Under the pieces are notes generated by a model that saw only the letters and a list, made by a program, of their open reading frames with translations, was not told where the DNA came from and did no database searches. Below, piece after piece: positions 13,023-54,383 of a stretch of DNA of 64,000 nucleotides (its first letter is position 1; each line of letters opens with the position of its first letter). The position numbers and the translations under genes are program-made. Origin of the DNA: Lampris incognitus (lineage: Eukaryota > Chordata > Actinopteri > Lampriformes > Lampridae); NCBI RefSeq assembly GCF_029633865.1, contig NC_079230.1, positions 26,649,068 through 26,713,067 of the forward strand. Direction: 5' to 3'.

Positions 13023-14578
13023 CTTTACCCTTTGGTCGCCCAGTATGGTACAGCACGACAACCTGAACGTAGCTGTCCAGGAGGAGACAGTCACGTCTTT
13101 GTCATGTCACCCATCAATGACAAAGGATATTCCCTTATTTGGGAGTCTGTGGCAGGGGGCCTTTGTGAAGTCTAGTGAGACACTTTCATGTGTTTGCATG
13201 CATACACACTTTGTGTCACACACAGAAAGGATAAGCTGATGTCTACATATGCACACTCATCAGAGGATACACTACAACCATGGCCATGGGCCGACGCCAC
13301 TCAACAGCTGCACACTGTACGTACGCTCTTGACTGCAAAAATCTTGCTATTTTACTAAACTTAAACACGCATGTGCACTAAACTTATACACGCATGTGCA
13401 CCTATTCCTAAACATTAATGGACACACACACAGACACACACACACAGTGGTTCTTTCCATGGGAATGCCGAGGCATTCCGAAAAAGGCAGATGACCCCTT
13501 TTCCAGGGCAGCAGAAGGGAAATGGGTCACTAAGCCAAGACTGCTGACCCTTTATTCACTCCCAGCATCCCCTGCATGTCATTGTCCTCTGAGAGGGAAA
13601 CCTGACATTGCCCGAGTTTCCCATTTTGCACCGGCGGACTGATGCTGCGGAAAATGGCAAGCGCGCGTTCGCCTTGTTAGTCGATTTACGGCCTCACTTA
13701 GCTTTAAGGGGACGCTTAGCGCGTGTTAACAGCTGGTCATGAATGCATTTCCAGCCATTGGAAACGAAGGAGTCATGGGTTTAGCGGTGATTTGGCAGAC
13801 AACAGCGGATGTGTGTTCATATGCAGAGACCGATAAAGTTTCAGGAATCTGAGTGCATCCTCGATTCCAGGTCTTAATTATACTCTTGTCAATGTTGGAG
13901 TTCAAACACTGTCAGTTTAGGGTTTTGTACAAATAGTGGCTGTTGAAAAACCAGAAACCATACATATTTCATTTTAACATTTTACATTTATCTCCATACA
14001 TATGGATTCCACTTCAAACCATGCCAGAGATTAATGCAAAAGGGTCAAGATTTGCATTTCTGACAGCTGAACGAGCTTCCTGAGTATTGAAATTTATCCT
14101 ATAGAAGGGGAAACTGCTGTGAGTGGCGGGGTTGAGCTATGCTGGGACTATTTGCACTTGTTAAATACATCTCCTCAGAAAACATCATGCTGAAAACCGC
14201 TGACGACAGATTCTGACCTCAACTTGCAATTTTTTGGCCAACTTAAGCTCAAATCTAAATTTTGGATCTCATTTGATTGAGAGGGCACACATCGAACACA
14301 ACACCTACCAGCCTTCCAGTGGAGGACTTGGGAGAGAATTCCTCACGGCTGAGGTGACCTTCAATCCCACTTCAGTCATCAATGACGGGTCTAGCTTTTA
14401 CAATGAGGCAGTCAATGCCGTCATGCATGCCGTGCATATAGCCAAGAGGGGGTCGTTTGGTTTGTTCGACCTACCCCCAAAAAATGAAAGGTCCTTAAAG
14501 TCTAACTAGAGCCTATTCAATGAAACCAAATCAGCAGTTATCTGAGGAACAAAATACGCCCATAGTCACCACCTTTTG
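13023..14578. other. Sequence with no recognised gene
   Basis: A short CA run at 13424-13446 and several open frames without recognisable homology. Nothing else identified. Confidence 0.4.
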
Positions 14579-15150
14579 GACTGGGCAATAATTCAATATC
14601 ACCATTTCCATCCATCTATTATCCAAACCGCTTATCCTACTCAGGGTTGCGTGGATGCTGGAGTCTATCCCAACAGTCACTGGGCGGCAGACGGGGAGAC
14701 ACCCTGGACAGGCTGCCAGACCATCACAGGGCCAACACATTCACACCTAGGGACAATTTAGTACGGCCAATTCACCTGACCTACATGTCCTTGGACCGTG
14801 GGAGGAAAGCGGAGCACCCGGAGGAAACCCACATGGACAAGGGGAGAACATGCAAACTCCACACAGAGGACGACCCCCAAGGTTGGACTACCCCGGGGCT
14901 CGAACCCAGGACCTTCTTGCTGTGAGGCGACCACACTAACCACTGCACCACCGTGTCGCCACAATACCATTTATTGTCTTTAAATCGCTTTGTATCGGGA
15001 GGAAATTTGGATTTTGCCATATCATGACGCACAATTTTGACGTTTAAATCAATGACAGTGACAATGTGTTACCTAACGTTTCTCACAAAATGAGGTCTGA
15101 AATATTTGAGAAGCTATTACGCAAAAACTGGTTTTGAATTAATGTCATGT
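14579..15150. repeat. MITE-like repeat (copy 3, reversed), interrupted by a SINE
   Basis: Begins 'ctgggcaataattcaatat', the reverse complement of the end of copies 1 and 2, and continues after the SINE to 'ctgaaatatttgagaagc' and 'aaactggttttgaatt', both also found in copy 1. A family A SINE at 14606-14960 sits inside it. Confidence 0.6.
14606..14960 (-). mobile_element. tRNA-derived SINE, family A, short variant (A2)
   Basis: On the minus strand: a tRNA-like head with GGTGCAGTGGTTAG (A box) and GGGTTCGAGCC (B box), the 'gtttgcatgttctcc' block, then 'gacatgtaggtcaggtgaat', 'gtgatggtctggcagcctg' and a tail 'ggataagcggtttggataa' with GGAT repeats. It shares the head and first body block with A1 but has a different tail, so A1 and A2 are subfamilies of one SINE lineage. 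Confidence 0.85.
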
Positions 15151-15836
15151 TTTACATAACGTGACGGACCGTATTCTTAAACATATTAATATACGCTGAC
15201 ATACCCTGCACGCCGAGCGCTTTGATGTCCAAGCCAGTCATTCCTGACTTTATGGAGAACATGAGCACCCGATTTCCATAATGTGGGGAAAACACCGGAG
15301 GAAAATCAGATGGAGCCAAACACAGCCGGTTTATGGAGATAGGTGAGTGTTGTGCTTTGATCTGAGGGGTTATTTCGTTTACAGCCAAGGGCATTTCTTC
15401 TACAGGCTGCACCGGCATCCCCATGATGCATCATCGTCCCACAACCACAATCCATCTGTGTCATCTATCCAACCCACCGTGTAGGTGCATGTGGCTCTCG
15501 AATAATCAGCCAGTCAGTCAGTGTTGCAGGAGGAAGAAAAAGAGTTGCACCCCAACCGCATAGCCTCCTGTCATCGGCTTATACCTGATTAGTACAATTA
15601 CAGTAAATAGTCGTGTCACTGTTGCCCTCTATCATGCATTCCAGTCGTGCCGGCATTCCTCGGCAATGTGTAGAGAGAGAGGGGGGGGGATTCTGCAATC
15701 ACTTCCCGGTTTAGGACTATGCAGGCTGCATGTGCATTCCCAGAAATTTCTCAGAAGTTAACATACGTGAAAAACAACAGTGGCAGGTGTGTGTGTGCGC
15801 GTGTGCGTGTGTGTGTAACAGTGCAATTTCCCTTAC

Positions 15837-15969
15837 CTGCGCTGGCCACGTTTGAAGCATCAGTCGACTGGTTGGGGAGATCATTCGAGTAAGCGCTCTC
15901 CAAGCCCAGTACCGCATAGATGACGAGTCCACGTAGCAGAAGATTCACTATCTTGTGGACGCAACTCAT
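15837..15969 (-). CDS. Candidate first coding exon of a secreted or membrane protein, possibly stim2
   Basis: The minus-strand ATG at 15969-15967 has an A at -3 and opens a 44-codon exon that ends in a consensus donor (GCA G|GTAAGG, phase 1). The peptide begins MSCVHKIVNLLLRGLVIYAV: a basic start followed by a hydrophobic stretch and small residues (ESAYS), which looks like a signal peptide. An N-glycosylation motif (NQS) follows. A CpG-rich block lies directly upstream at 16.85-17.78 kb. In vertebrates STIM2 follows TBC1D19 in the same orientation, and this exon has the expected strand and place. STIM exon 1 encodes a poorly conserved signal peptide, so homology cannot be read directly. No second exon (EF-hand/SAM) was found at lower coordinates. 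Identity is inferred from synteny only. Confidence 0.4.
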
Positions 15970-16849
15970 TTTTTTAAAAGAAATCTGATGCGTCTTCTTA
16001 TCCGTGCAAAAAACAAAAAAACAACAAAAAGGTTATTACAGCAAGTATGGGCAATCCCAGAGGAGCAAAAAAAAAATGTGCAAGTGTAGTCTGGATGGTG
16101 CTGCACGCAAAACAATGCGCAGTCACCAAATGTGCCTTTTTTTGGTACAAAGTCAATGAACACGTCGTGCCACAAGAGACAGACCCGTTTAACCCACACA
16201 CAAAAAAATGCACCAACTTTAAGATCCAGCAGTTTGTGGAACAGTCTAGATCTCGGCAACACTACCGCCTAACACGCACACACAATAAAGGCAGTCATTG
16301 TGAATCTACGATACATACATGTAGACTATATCCTCTTGTGCAAAGGTAGTCAGAGGGGGCAGACTGGTTTATGAGATCCCCCCCCCAAAACAAAAAACAA
16401 AAAACTCCAGTATAACCCCTAAGAGGTAAGCGCCATACATTACTGGGGTGACTGGGAACTACGTCAACCGAACCCTCCATGCATTTCAGCTCCCGACTTC
16501 ATAGAATTCAAATGCAGACAAATCTACGAAACCGGTTCTTTTTTGCAGAAGGAGAACTCCTACGGGGAGGGGGGAGGGGGGGTGCACATGCAGCCTATTT
16601 GGAAACATATACAAACACACATACACACGCGCGCGCACGCACGCACAAAAGCCCAACAAAATCCCTTATCGACAGCAAAAACACGCAGACAAGAGGCGAA
16701 ACCTCAGCCTGGGTACCGTGGAAATCCGTAGGCTATCGGACCCCCCCCCGGCGGCAAGTGTCGTATTAGATCCTTATGTAGGCCTGCGAGTCAGGACCAG
16801 ATAGTCTCTGTACTTCCACGTACAGTATGCAAACATCGGCGACAGCTTC

Positions 16850-17780
16850 AGCATACTGAACGCGCAGCGTGTTGACGGAGGTCCGCCTCTTCAAACCAAA
16901 GCGGCAAATCCCATTGCACAGAAACACAAGATGATTTTTTTTTCTTCTTCTTCTTCTTCCTCCCTGCAGATTTCCCCCGTCGCTTCTAATCCGTCTTCGA
17001 CCTATATCGCGTCGCGGGCGACGTGTACATACTTTCTATACGAAGTTCAGGTCGGGCTTTGGTGGCTCCGTATGATCCCGTGTCTTCCCGACATAGCAAC
17101 TGCTGGCCGGCTGATGCAGGGGGAAGCCTGGAGGGCGGAAGTCAGTATGCAAATCGTTTTGACATCAGTAGGGACCAAATTTACCCCCCCCCCCTATACA
17201 CACACACACACACACACCGTGCAAGATACTCCTTATGAAATGATGCAGTGGCGAGTTATGGCTTCTGTCATGCAGCACTGAGCGCCATTACTACTTATTG
17301 TATTCATTACACGTCGGGTGCAGCGCGCCAGTGACGCGTACAACTCGAGCGTTGTATCGACACTGCGCCGAAGTCGAATCTGGATGTTGAACTGCGTCCA
17401 AAGCGCAGGAATCCTCGTCAGAAACTTCGGGGGTGTTCTTCTCTCTCTCTCCACCCCTCCCCTCTTTTTTTTCTTCTTTCTTTCCTCCCTCGTCACGGTG
17501 ACGCGACGCTCGCCGGTCCATTGTTCTCCACTTCCCACTCTCCTCGCCGGCCCTCCCAAGTTTCTCTCCCTGCCGCGCTCCTCCATTGGTCAGCGCGTCC
17601 CAACATGGCAGCGTGTGATTGGTTGCCCCTGACAACAGGATCCTCCCCCACCCCCCCACCCCGAGGACGCTCTGCGAGGCGGGAAACGGCGGTCCCATCC
17701 TGCTCCGGGGGCTGAGCTGTTAATTGACGAGCGGGAGGCCAAGGACGAATCGTACATCACGGGTCAGGGTCGCAGTGTGC
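16850..17780 (-). promoter_or_regulatory. CpG-rich block, probable promoter of the 15.8 kb exon
   Basis: CpG dinucleotides are dense here (for example 'atcgcgtcgcgggcgacg', 'gtgacgcgacgctcgccgg', 'gagcgttgtatcgacactg'), unlike the surrounding AT-rich sequence. It lies just upstream, in minus-strand sense, of a signal-peptide exon. No TATA box was identified. Promoter function is inferred. Confidence 0.5.
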
Positions 17781-18376
17781 AGGAATTTTGGTTTGGCGAG
17801 ATCAAATAAAATCACCATGACTCACCGGCAACGACCGAAGGGGCGTTTTCAGCCCTCTAGCTCTCGGTTTTAATTAAGAACCGTCACATGGCGAGTAAAG
17901 CACGGAAACAAACACCCGCTGATACGCGCCAAGTATGACGTCATCAGGAGAGCAATTAGTAAAATCGTTAAGTCTGAGTGTGTGTGTGTGTGTGTGGCGT
18001 ATATTCCGGTTTCCTCTGACGGATACCTACCCCCCCTTTCAGTAGCCCACCTGACGTCACTGACGAGTCTGCTAACACACCTGGTGCGCTATCGACAGTT
18101 CTGAACATCCCCTCCGCTCCCCCTCCACATGGCGGCCTTGGGTTAAAAGCCAAAACAAGACGACTGGTCGTGTCTTCGTCCCCGTGTGGAGTAACTCCAC
18201 TCTTGCGTCTCGAAAGGGAATATGAACTCATGAGTGACTGAGGAAAAACGAGACAAATTGATAGCACCCAATAAATACTAAGTAGGCCGCTATTGGATAC
18301 TGCACAGAGTAGAGTGGCTGGGTTAAACGATACCGTGGGGATTTATAAGAGATTCGGTGCAAGTGTGAGATAGTAG

Positions 18377-18533
18377 TGTAACGTGCATGGATAAGAAGAC
18401 ACGCTGGCCACTGGCTCGCGGGTCTGACTCTTTAGTCGAGCGGTTAGCGATGTCTCCTGCGGTGCGGGCGATACGGGTTCGCTTCCCGGCCGCGGCGGTT
18501 CCTGTGGTTGCGTTGTCCCCCGAATTCGCTACA
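18377..18533 (+). mobile_element. 157-bp TG...CA element with tRNA-like promoter (type C, copy 1)
   Basis: Begins TGTAACGTGCATGGATAAG and ends CGAATTCGCTACA. Inside lie a Pol III A-box match (TAGTCGAGCGG, about 18435) and a B-box-like GGTTCGCTTCC (about 18477). The same 157-bp unit is inserted in the minisatellite at 60148-60304. TG...CA ends with short inverted TGTA/TACA resemble a solo LTR. Here the flanks (gtag / gtat) do not give a perfect target duplication. Confidence 0.7.
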
Positions 18534-18986
18534 GTATAAAGAAGTGTTGAGAGTTCTTTGTGTGTTTATCCTGTCCAATAAAACGTTATATAGGTGTCAT
18601 CCTGGTTATGGGTGTCATCCTGGTCCACAGGTTTAACCGTCCTGAGTTGGTTGCAGGTTGCAAGTAAGGTTGGGTGGCCAAAAACGTGAACCCTATATTT
18701 TAGGTGTCATCTTGTTTGTTTGGCTATCGATCGGTTAAAACAGCAACCCCCCCGGGGACATTAATAATCACCAGGCAGAAGGGACGTCCATGTTTTGAGA
18801 AACATCGGGTTCGCAGCTTTAAGTCTTTTTTTAAGTTTCATTATCAGTTTAAATGTAGGTCAGCCGGTTCATGTCGAATGTTGGCCTGTGCACACTTGTA
18901 GGTGAAGTACAATAGGAGACACTGTGAAGTATTCCTGGTTTAACTACTCCACCAATCCACCAAACGTTATGTACACTACCATGAGG

Positions 18987-18988
<2 letters not shown>

Positions 18989-19036
<48 letters not shown>
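18989..19036. repeat. (AC)n microsatellite
   Basis: About 24 uninterrupted AC units. Confidence 0.95.
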
Positions 19037-19038
<2 letters not shown>

Positions 19039-19512
19039 TTCTCTCTTTAGTCCATGGATAGAGGGTGTCTGTCCTATATTGTTGTATATTGTAGTGATTG
19101 TGAAGCCCTTCAGGACTAACTTGTGATTCTGGGCTACACAAATAAGCTCGACTGGACTAGTTTATGAATACACCATGACTGTTACATCCTGAAATCTTTT
19201 GTCTCAATACATGATGCATTTCATAGGCCTGATAAATAGTTTACGATTTGGCCACAGACTCATTTTATACAGCTGTGCATTCATTTAGATGAATATTGCC
19301 CTGTCAGCACTTGGCCATGATGCAACAAAACTCAAGGACTCATAGTTACTGAGTAAGACTTGGTAAGAAATTTTTTTGGTTTTAAAAATCATGGGGTTTT
19401 TGTTTTTTTGCATAAAAAAAATGAAGGATGTGTGTATAAATACATTGTCACATTAAAATTCTCTTTCCAGCCTGGAATCAGGGATAACATATAGAAAATG
19501 CTATACAATATA

Positions 19513-21147
19513 CAGCGCATCCGGAAAGTATTCACACCCCTTCACTTTCCCCACGTTTTGTTATGTTACAGCCTTATTCCAAAATGGATTAAATTCCTTT
19601 TTTTCTCATCAATCTACATACAATACCCCATAATGACAAAGTGAAAAAGGTTTTGTAGAAATTTTTGCAAATTTATTAAAAATAAAAAATGAAATATTGC
19701 ATGTACATAAGTATTCACACCCTTTACTCAGTACTTGGTTGAGGCACCCTTGGCAGCGATTACAGCCTCAAGTCTTCTTGGGTACGAAGCTACAAGCTTG
19801 GCACACCTATATTTGGGGTATTTCTGCCATTCTTCTCTGCAGATGCTCTCGAGCTCTGTAAGGTTAGATGGGGAGCGTCGCTGCACAGCTATTTTCAGGC
19901 CTTTCCAGAGATGTTCAATGGGGTTCAAGTCTGAGCTCTGGCTGGGCCACTCGAGGACATTCACAGACTTGTCCTGAAGCCACTCCTTCGTTGTCTTGGC
20001 TGTGTGCTTAGGATCGTTGTCGTGTTGAAAGGTAAACCTTTGCCCCAGTCTGAGGTCCTGAGCGCTCTGGAGCAGGTTTTCATCAGGGATCTCTCTGTAC
20101 TTTGCTCCATTCATCTTTCCCTCGATCCTGACTAGTCTCCCAGTTCCTGCCACTGAAGAACATCCCCACAGCATGATGCTGCCACCACCATGCTTCACTG
20201 TAGGGATGGTATTAGCAAGGTGATGAGAGGTGCCTGGTTTCCTCCAGACGTGACGTTTGGCATTCAGGCCAAGGAGTTCAATCTTGGTTTCATCAGACCA
20301 GAGAGTCTTGTTTCTCATGGTCTGAGAGTCCTTTAGGTGCTTTCTGGCAAACTCCAAGCGGGCTGTCATGTGCCTTTTACTGAGCAGAGGCTTCCGTCTG
20401 GCCACTCTACCATAAAGGCCTGATTGGTGGAGTGCTGCAGAGATGGTTGTCCTTCTGGAAGGTTCTTCCATCTCCACAGAGGAACGCTGGAGCTCTGTCA
20501 GAGTGACTATCGGGTTCTTGGTCACCTCCCTGACCAAGGCCCTTCTCCCCCGATTGCTCAGTTTGGCTGGGCGGCCAGCTCTAGGAAGAGTCCTGGTGGG
20601 TCCAAACTTCTTCCATTTACGAATGATGGAGACCACTGTGCTCTTCGGGACCTTCAAAGCTGTAGACATTTTTTTGTACCTTTCCCCAGATCTGTACCTC
20701 GATACAATCCTGTCTCGGAGGTCCACAGACAATTCCTTTGACTTCATGGCTTGGTTTCTGCTCTGACATGCACTTTCAACAGTGGGACCATATATAGACA
20801 GGTGTGTGCCTTTCCAAATCATGTCCAATCAATTGAATTTACTACAGATGGACTCCAATCAAGATGTAGAAACATCTCAAGGATGATCAATGGAAACAGG
20901 ATGAACCTGAGCTCAATTTTGAGTGTCATAGCAAAGGGTGTGAATACTTATGTACATGCAATATTTCAGTTTTTCATTTTTAATAAATTTGCAATAATTT
21001 CTACAAAACCTTTTTCACATTGTCATTATGGGGTATTATGTGTAGATTGACGAGAAAAAAAAGTAATTTAATCCATTTTGGAATAAGGCTGTAACATAAC
21101 AAAATGTGGGGAAAGTGAAGGTGTGTGAATACTTTCCGGATGCACTG
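19513..21147 (-). mobile_element. Structurally complete Tc1-like transposon
   Basis: A 1635-bp element flanked by TA dinucleotides (19511-19512 and 21148-21149). The ends are CAGCGCATCCGGAAAGTATT and the complement of CAGTGCATCCGGAAAGTATT. The inverted repeats are long (about 210 bp), and each contains an outer and an inner copy of 'aagtattcacac' (left about 19527 and 19710; right about 20937 and 21120). This is the IR/DR layout of Sleeping Beauty-like fish Tc1 elements. It encloses one uninterrupted transposase frame on the minus strand. One mismatch between the outermost ends (cagCgc / cagTgc) is visible. Confidence 0.95.
19728..20747 (-). CDS. Tc1-family transposase, 339 aa, uninterrupted
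   Basis: Cuts and pastes the surrounding element in the nucleus. The chosen start (ATG at 20747) begins MKSKELSVDLRDRIVSRY, the usual N-terminus of this family; the frame stays open 27 codons further upstream, but that part lies in the inverted-repeat side and has no homology. The N-terminal paired-like helix-turn-helix region spans about residues 1-115, with a degenerate GRPR-like hook at 58-61 (GRPA). The DDE triad is complete: D152 (WSDETKIE), D243 (QHDNDPKH) and E278 (NPIEHLW), with exactly 34 residues between the last two (DD34E). Residues 187-196 give the glycine-rich HGGGSIMLWG block. Total length is the family norm (about 340 aa). No stop or frameshift is seen. Whether it is active is unknown. 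Confidence 0.95.
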   Translation of the reverse strand: MKSKELSVDLRDRIVSRYRSGERYKKMSTALKVPKSTVVSIIRKWKKFGPTRTLPRAGRPAKLSNRGRRALVREVTKNPIVTLTELQRSSVEMEEPSRRTTISAALHQSGLYGRVARRKPLLSKRHMTARLEFARKHLKDSQTMRNKTLWSDETKIELLGLNAKRHVWRKPGTSHHLANTIPTVKHGGGSIMLWGCSSVAGTGRLVRIEGKMNGAKYREIPDENLLQSAQDLRLGQRFTFQHDNDPKHTAKTTKEWLQDKSVNVLEWPSQSSDLNPIEHLWKGLKIAVQRRSPSNLTELESICREEWQKYPKYRCAKLVASYPRRLEAVIAAKGASTKY

Positions 21148-21149
21148 TA

Positions 21150-22040
21150 TGAATATAAATGTATGTAAATAAAACATATAAATTATATATTTCTATATGT
21201 TTATATATATTTCTATATAAATTATATACATTTATATAAATATAAAAACTTTCCTTTTGTTATGGCTTAAAATCCCTAAAGCTAGCCATATCTACAGTTT
21301 AACCTATTAACTATCATGCAATATCATATTAGGGGCCAAAACCTCAGCGTGCCACTTTCCAAATGCATATACACTGACTGTAAAGACAGGGTTGAAGAAG
21401 CCAGGCAACCTGACACTGCCATCTACAAGACGTCTTTCAGCGGGGGCCAGTCACACACCAATGATGGATAGAAGGCAAGACACCCCTGTAATGCAACACA
21501 TCAGCCACCAGGAGGGGCCGGCATTTGGATGGGCTATGTGGTGGGAGATGATGGCTGCAGTGGGAGTCAAGCTTCGGCGGGGGCCAAAGGAGGTGCATGA
21601 CAGATAACAGAGCCGGCCGTGATAGTCCTGGTAAACAGGTGGCAGATGTAGCTGGGACCAGCATGAAAGACAGACAGACAGAAGGGGGGGGGGGTTGAAA
21701 GAGGTGAGCAGCATAATTCGATATGCGCACACGGGGGGCCGCAGTGAAAACGGCTGCCAACAGGAAGGGAGGAGTACAGCAGATGCCGGGAGGGAGGCCT
21801 GAACAGAGGGCCTCGGCTCTGCTACCTGTCAATTCTCCATTTCATCCTTGCCAGCTCGATGCCTCCAGTGAACTGCCGGAGTTAAAAGGAGTGCGCCCTG
21901 ACCAAATATTTACCCTCTCACATAATAGTGATATTCAGCGAGGGACCACGCCAGATCAAACAGGGACTGTGACCAGATTCAGTGCCTCTGTCTGTCCAAC
22001 AGCTGTGTTGTGCTGAAGAAGTCATCATGAGGCAGGCAAA
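21150..22040. other. Intergenic sequence, AT-rich at left
   Basis: A run of TATA/ATAT-rich sequence at about 21160-21245 adjoins the transposon. The rest shows no exon or known repeat. Confidence 0.4.
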
Positions 22041-22045
22041 ACAGA

Positions 22046-22051
22046 TTTATT
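22046..22051 (-). terminator. Possible polyadenylation signal of tbc1d19
   Basis: AATAAA on the minus strand (tttatt on plus), about 1.06 kb past the tbc1d19 stop codon. It is a clear hexamer in the downstream sequence, but nothing proves its use. Confidence 0.25.
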
Positions 22052-23108
22052 GCAGTTAATAAAAATCAGCTGTGTCATTTAATGGTGCGACCAACTTTTC
22101 ATCCACCAGAAATGTGATCTTGGCATTGATTGGCAACGAATATTGTTAAGACTGAAACTGCAAAAAAAAAACAACAAAACCACATTCGAAAACATTCAAA
22201 AGAAAGGTCACGGAGTAATACTACAGTGGGTAATACAGTCAGGAAAACAGGGAATGAGAGCACCTGTGAGGGACAATATATGAAATGCAGCACGGAAGAT
22301 TCAAAACACAACAACAGAAAACAGACTTCCATAAATTAACAAAATAAATACTGTGAGTCAAAGAGCTCGCTCTTCTCATTAGAAAGCAGTCATGAGGTGT
22401 TTCTCGGTGTTCGTCCGCAGTACAGACAACTCAAAACCTTTTCACGACAACAGTTGCGGAACACAGACGTCTGTGGCTTTCCGCTGTTTTCCAAAGCGGT
22501 GGCACGTCGTAGAACTTCCAGTCTTCTCGCTAATCAGCCGGCCCCGTCTATCTAATGGTGCTTTAACATGCGGCAGCGACAGGGCAGAGTAAGCTGCGAA
22601 ATCTAATTAACACTTCATTAAACGGGCTCGGAGACGATGCCGTTGTTCTCTCACATGATGCTATCGCAACACAATTAACTGCTTCATGCAACTGGTGTCC
22701 TAATGAGCTATGGCGCTGGCCCGAGCCCTGGCGTGCATATCGTCTTACACCCAGGGCATATGGCTTAAGCAGACTATGGTAGCCTTGCTCGTCCGCAGGC
22801 TATACTTACATACCGTATAATATCTAATAACATGATACGTGGTCAATATTATTTATAGAGCATGCGTGCTGAGGGGGTCTGGGTGGTTTCTTGACCTTAT
22901 GCAAGAGTAATTATTAAAGTGGGGAATGTCCCCGGTGGTCAGACATTAGGTCGTACCCTCAATAGATGATCGATGGCGCTAGCATGGGAGCAGCATGGCG
23001 GCGGACTGGCTCTTTTGTGGTCTCTCGTTATTGCCCAAGTGGTATGTACTGTATGCGTGCACGCACACAGACACACACACACACACACAAACAGACACTG
23101 ACCCATCC

Positions 23109-52794
<29,686 letters not shown>

Positions 52795-53230
52795 CTTTTA
52801 CAAGGTCGTCTTCTCCGTCGCCGCAGAACACTTAAATTTCTCGCATCCGCCGAGTATCCGGCGGTGCAGCGGCAGTAGCGGTCCCCCGTGGCTGTTACTT
52901 AGCAACTGAGGACGGCGTGTTCCGAGGAAACGCGAACACGGCTACAAGGGTTCCTACCTCAGGTCCCACTTGAAACCCGGAGAAAGTGTTAATTAAGAGC
53001 AAAACAGAGTGATTACAGAATAATTACAGAATGATTCCGTCCATCAGTGACGGAATCAATAACATAAAACCTTACTGATATGGCGCGTTTCGTTCAACAA
53101 AATGCGATGTAAACTGCACTTTACATAAAGTGAATGTACACATGCGTCGACATATAAAAGAAGCTAAATAGGTAGGTAAATAGATGTAATAAATTATAAT
53201 AGAGGTAATAATAGAGGTAAAAAGGGTAAA
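52795..53230 (-). promoter_or_regulatory. Probable tbc1d19 promoter/5' UTR region
   Basis: CpG-rich sequence at 52800-52945 ('ccgtcgccgcagaac', 'atccgccgagtatccggcgg') immediately upstream of the tbc1d19 start codon, between two divergent genes. No TATA box. Inferred from position and composition. Confidence 0.45.
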
Positions 53231-53235
53231 TGGCT

Positions 53236-53267
53236 AGATAGACAGATAGATGGACAGATAGATGGAC

Positions 53268-53326
<59 letters not shown>
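53236..53326. repeat. (GATA)n microsatellite upstream of tbc1d19
   Basis: About 20 GATA/GACA units, about 450 bp upstream of the tbc1d19 start codon. Confidence 0.95.
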
Positions 53327-54248
53327 AACACATTAAAACATTAAATCAATTCATGAGTTTAAAAACAGACGAATGAACACGGGTTGTCAAAACAAAACTC
53401 CTTATAATTTCCACAGGCACTTAAAATTGCCGCCCTGCGAAGAAGCCCCCCCACCCCCACCCCAGATCTTGCAGCATATCGAATATGGGGAGCCCTGAGC
53501 TGTACTGGCGGTCTATGGGTTTCACCACATCAGAAGGACTGTAGTTTACATGGCTATGGTCAGTTCGGGCCTTAAGCCGGCTCATATTACTGTTTATAGT
53601 GTAGGACTACGGCGAGTTAGGTTTTATACTCGACTTTGAAGGCTAGAAGTTCAGTAACGCTGCACGATAGAATTAAGATAATTACATATGCTCATTGGAC
53701 TGGAAACGGAGAGCACCAGGCACGTCGTGCTTTTGCAGATCCATGACGTTTTAAAAACCACACTTTACGTTTGTTTCAAAGGCGGGTGCCGAGCGCACCC
53801 GGAGTTAAGGGGGCGTCAACAAGGTTCAGTGGGGGGGGTAAAATTAGACCGTCGCTGCAGCGCAAGTAGTAAGACGTGCAGTTTGCAGTTTGGCTGCTTG
53901 GTGTAGCGCCATCCTAATGGGAAGAGGGGGAAACGGTCTGTGGTTTGGGTGGAAAACTGGCGGAAAATTAAAGAAGTAAGAGGCGCCTATTTTAGATGTG
54001 AGGAGTCTGAACAAGTGAGATACAAGTTGTACATCCCTTTCGTATCTCGTTTTTGAGCTACTGCAGAGGAGCTCAATCAGGAGTCGTGACAACTTTCTCT
54101 TTCGGCTACACAACGTGCACCATTTATTCCTTCCACCATTACAGCAACAACGGAAACCCGCGCAGCGGAAGTGTGTCACTGCAAACCCGAACCGAGGAAA
54201 CAGCAGCTGTAAACCAACGTTCCTACTAGCTTGATAAGGGGAATTAAG

Positions 54249-54383
54249 TGTAAACTACTAATAAGACACGTTAGCCCCAAGCTAACGGGTCTGACCCTTT
54301 AGCCGAGCGTTTAGCGATGTCGCCTTATGGTGCAGTACACCCCGTATCGAATCCCGCACCGGGCAAGAAAATAACCGGTTACA
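54249..54383 (+). mobile_element. 135-bp TG...CA element with tRNA-like promoter (type D, solo copy)
   Basis: Begins TGTAAACTACTAATAAGACA and ends AATAACCGGTTACA, with terminal TGTAA/TTACA inverted. Inside: a near-perfect Pol III A box TAGCCGAGCG(T) and a B-box-like GTATCGAATCC. A 135-bp counterpart forms the 3' LTR of the small element at 61149-61452. Flanks show no clear target duplication. Confidence 0.7.

Noticed and set aside
12598-13056. 152-codon minus-strand open frame
   Set aside because: Almost wholly antisense to a SINE A1 copy.
15152-15424. 90-codon minus-strand open frame just downstream of the 15.8 kb exon
   Set aside because: No domain, no convincing acceptor in phase with the upstream donor, and no homology I recognise; could not be tied to stim2.
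1-15800. STIM2 exon 2 (EF-hand) on the minus strand
   Set aside because: I looked for the conserved EF-hand and SAM-domain coding pattern and found none, so stim2 identity stays tentative.
16047-16349. 100-codon plus-strand open frame
   Set aside because: Lies in presumed 5' leader sequence of the opposite strand, contains A-runs, and has no homology I recognise.
18420-18500. Possible tRNA gene
   Set aside because: A and B boxes are present, but the sequence cannot fold a full cloverleaf and lies inside a repeated TG...CA element.
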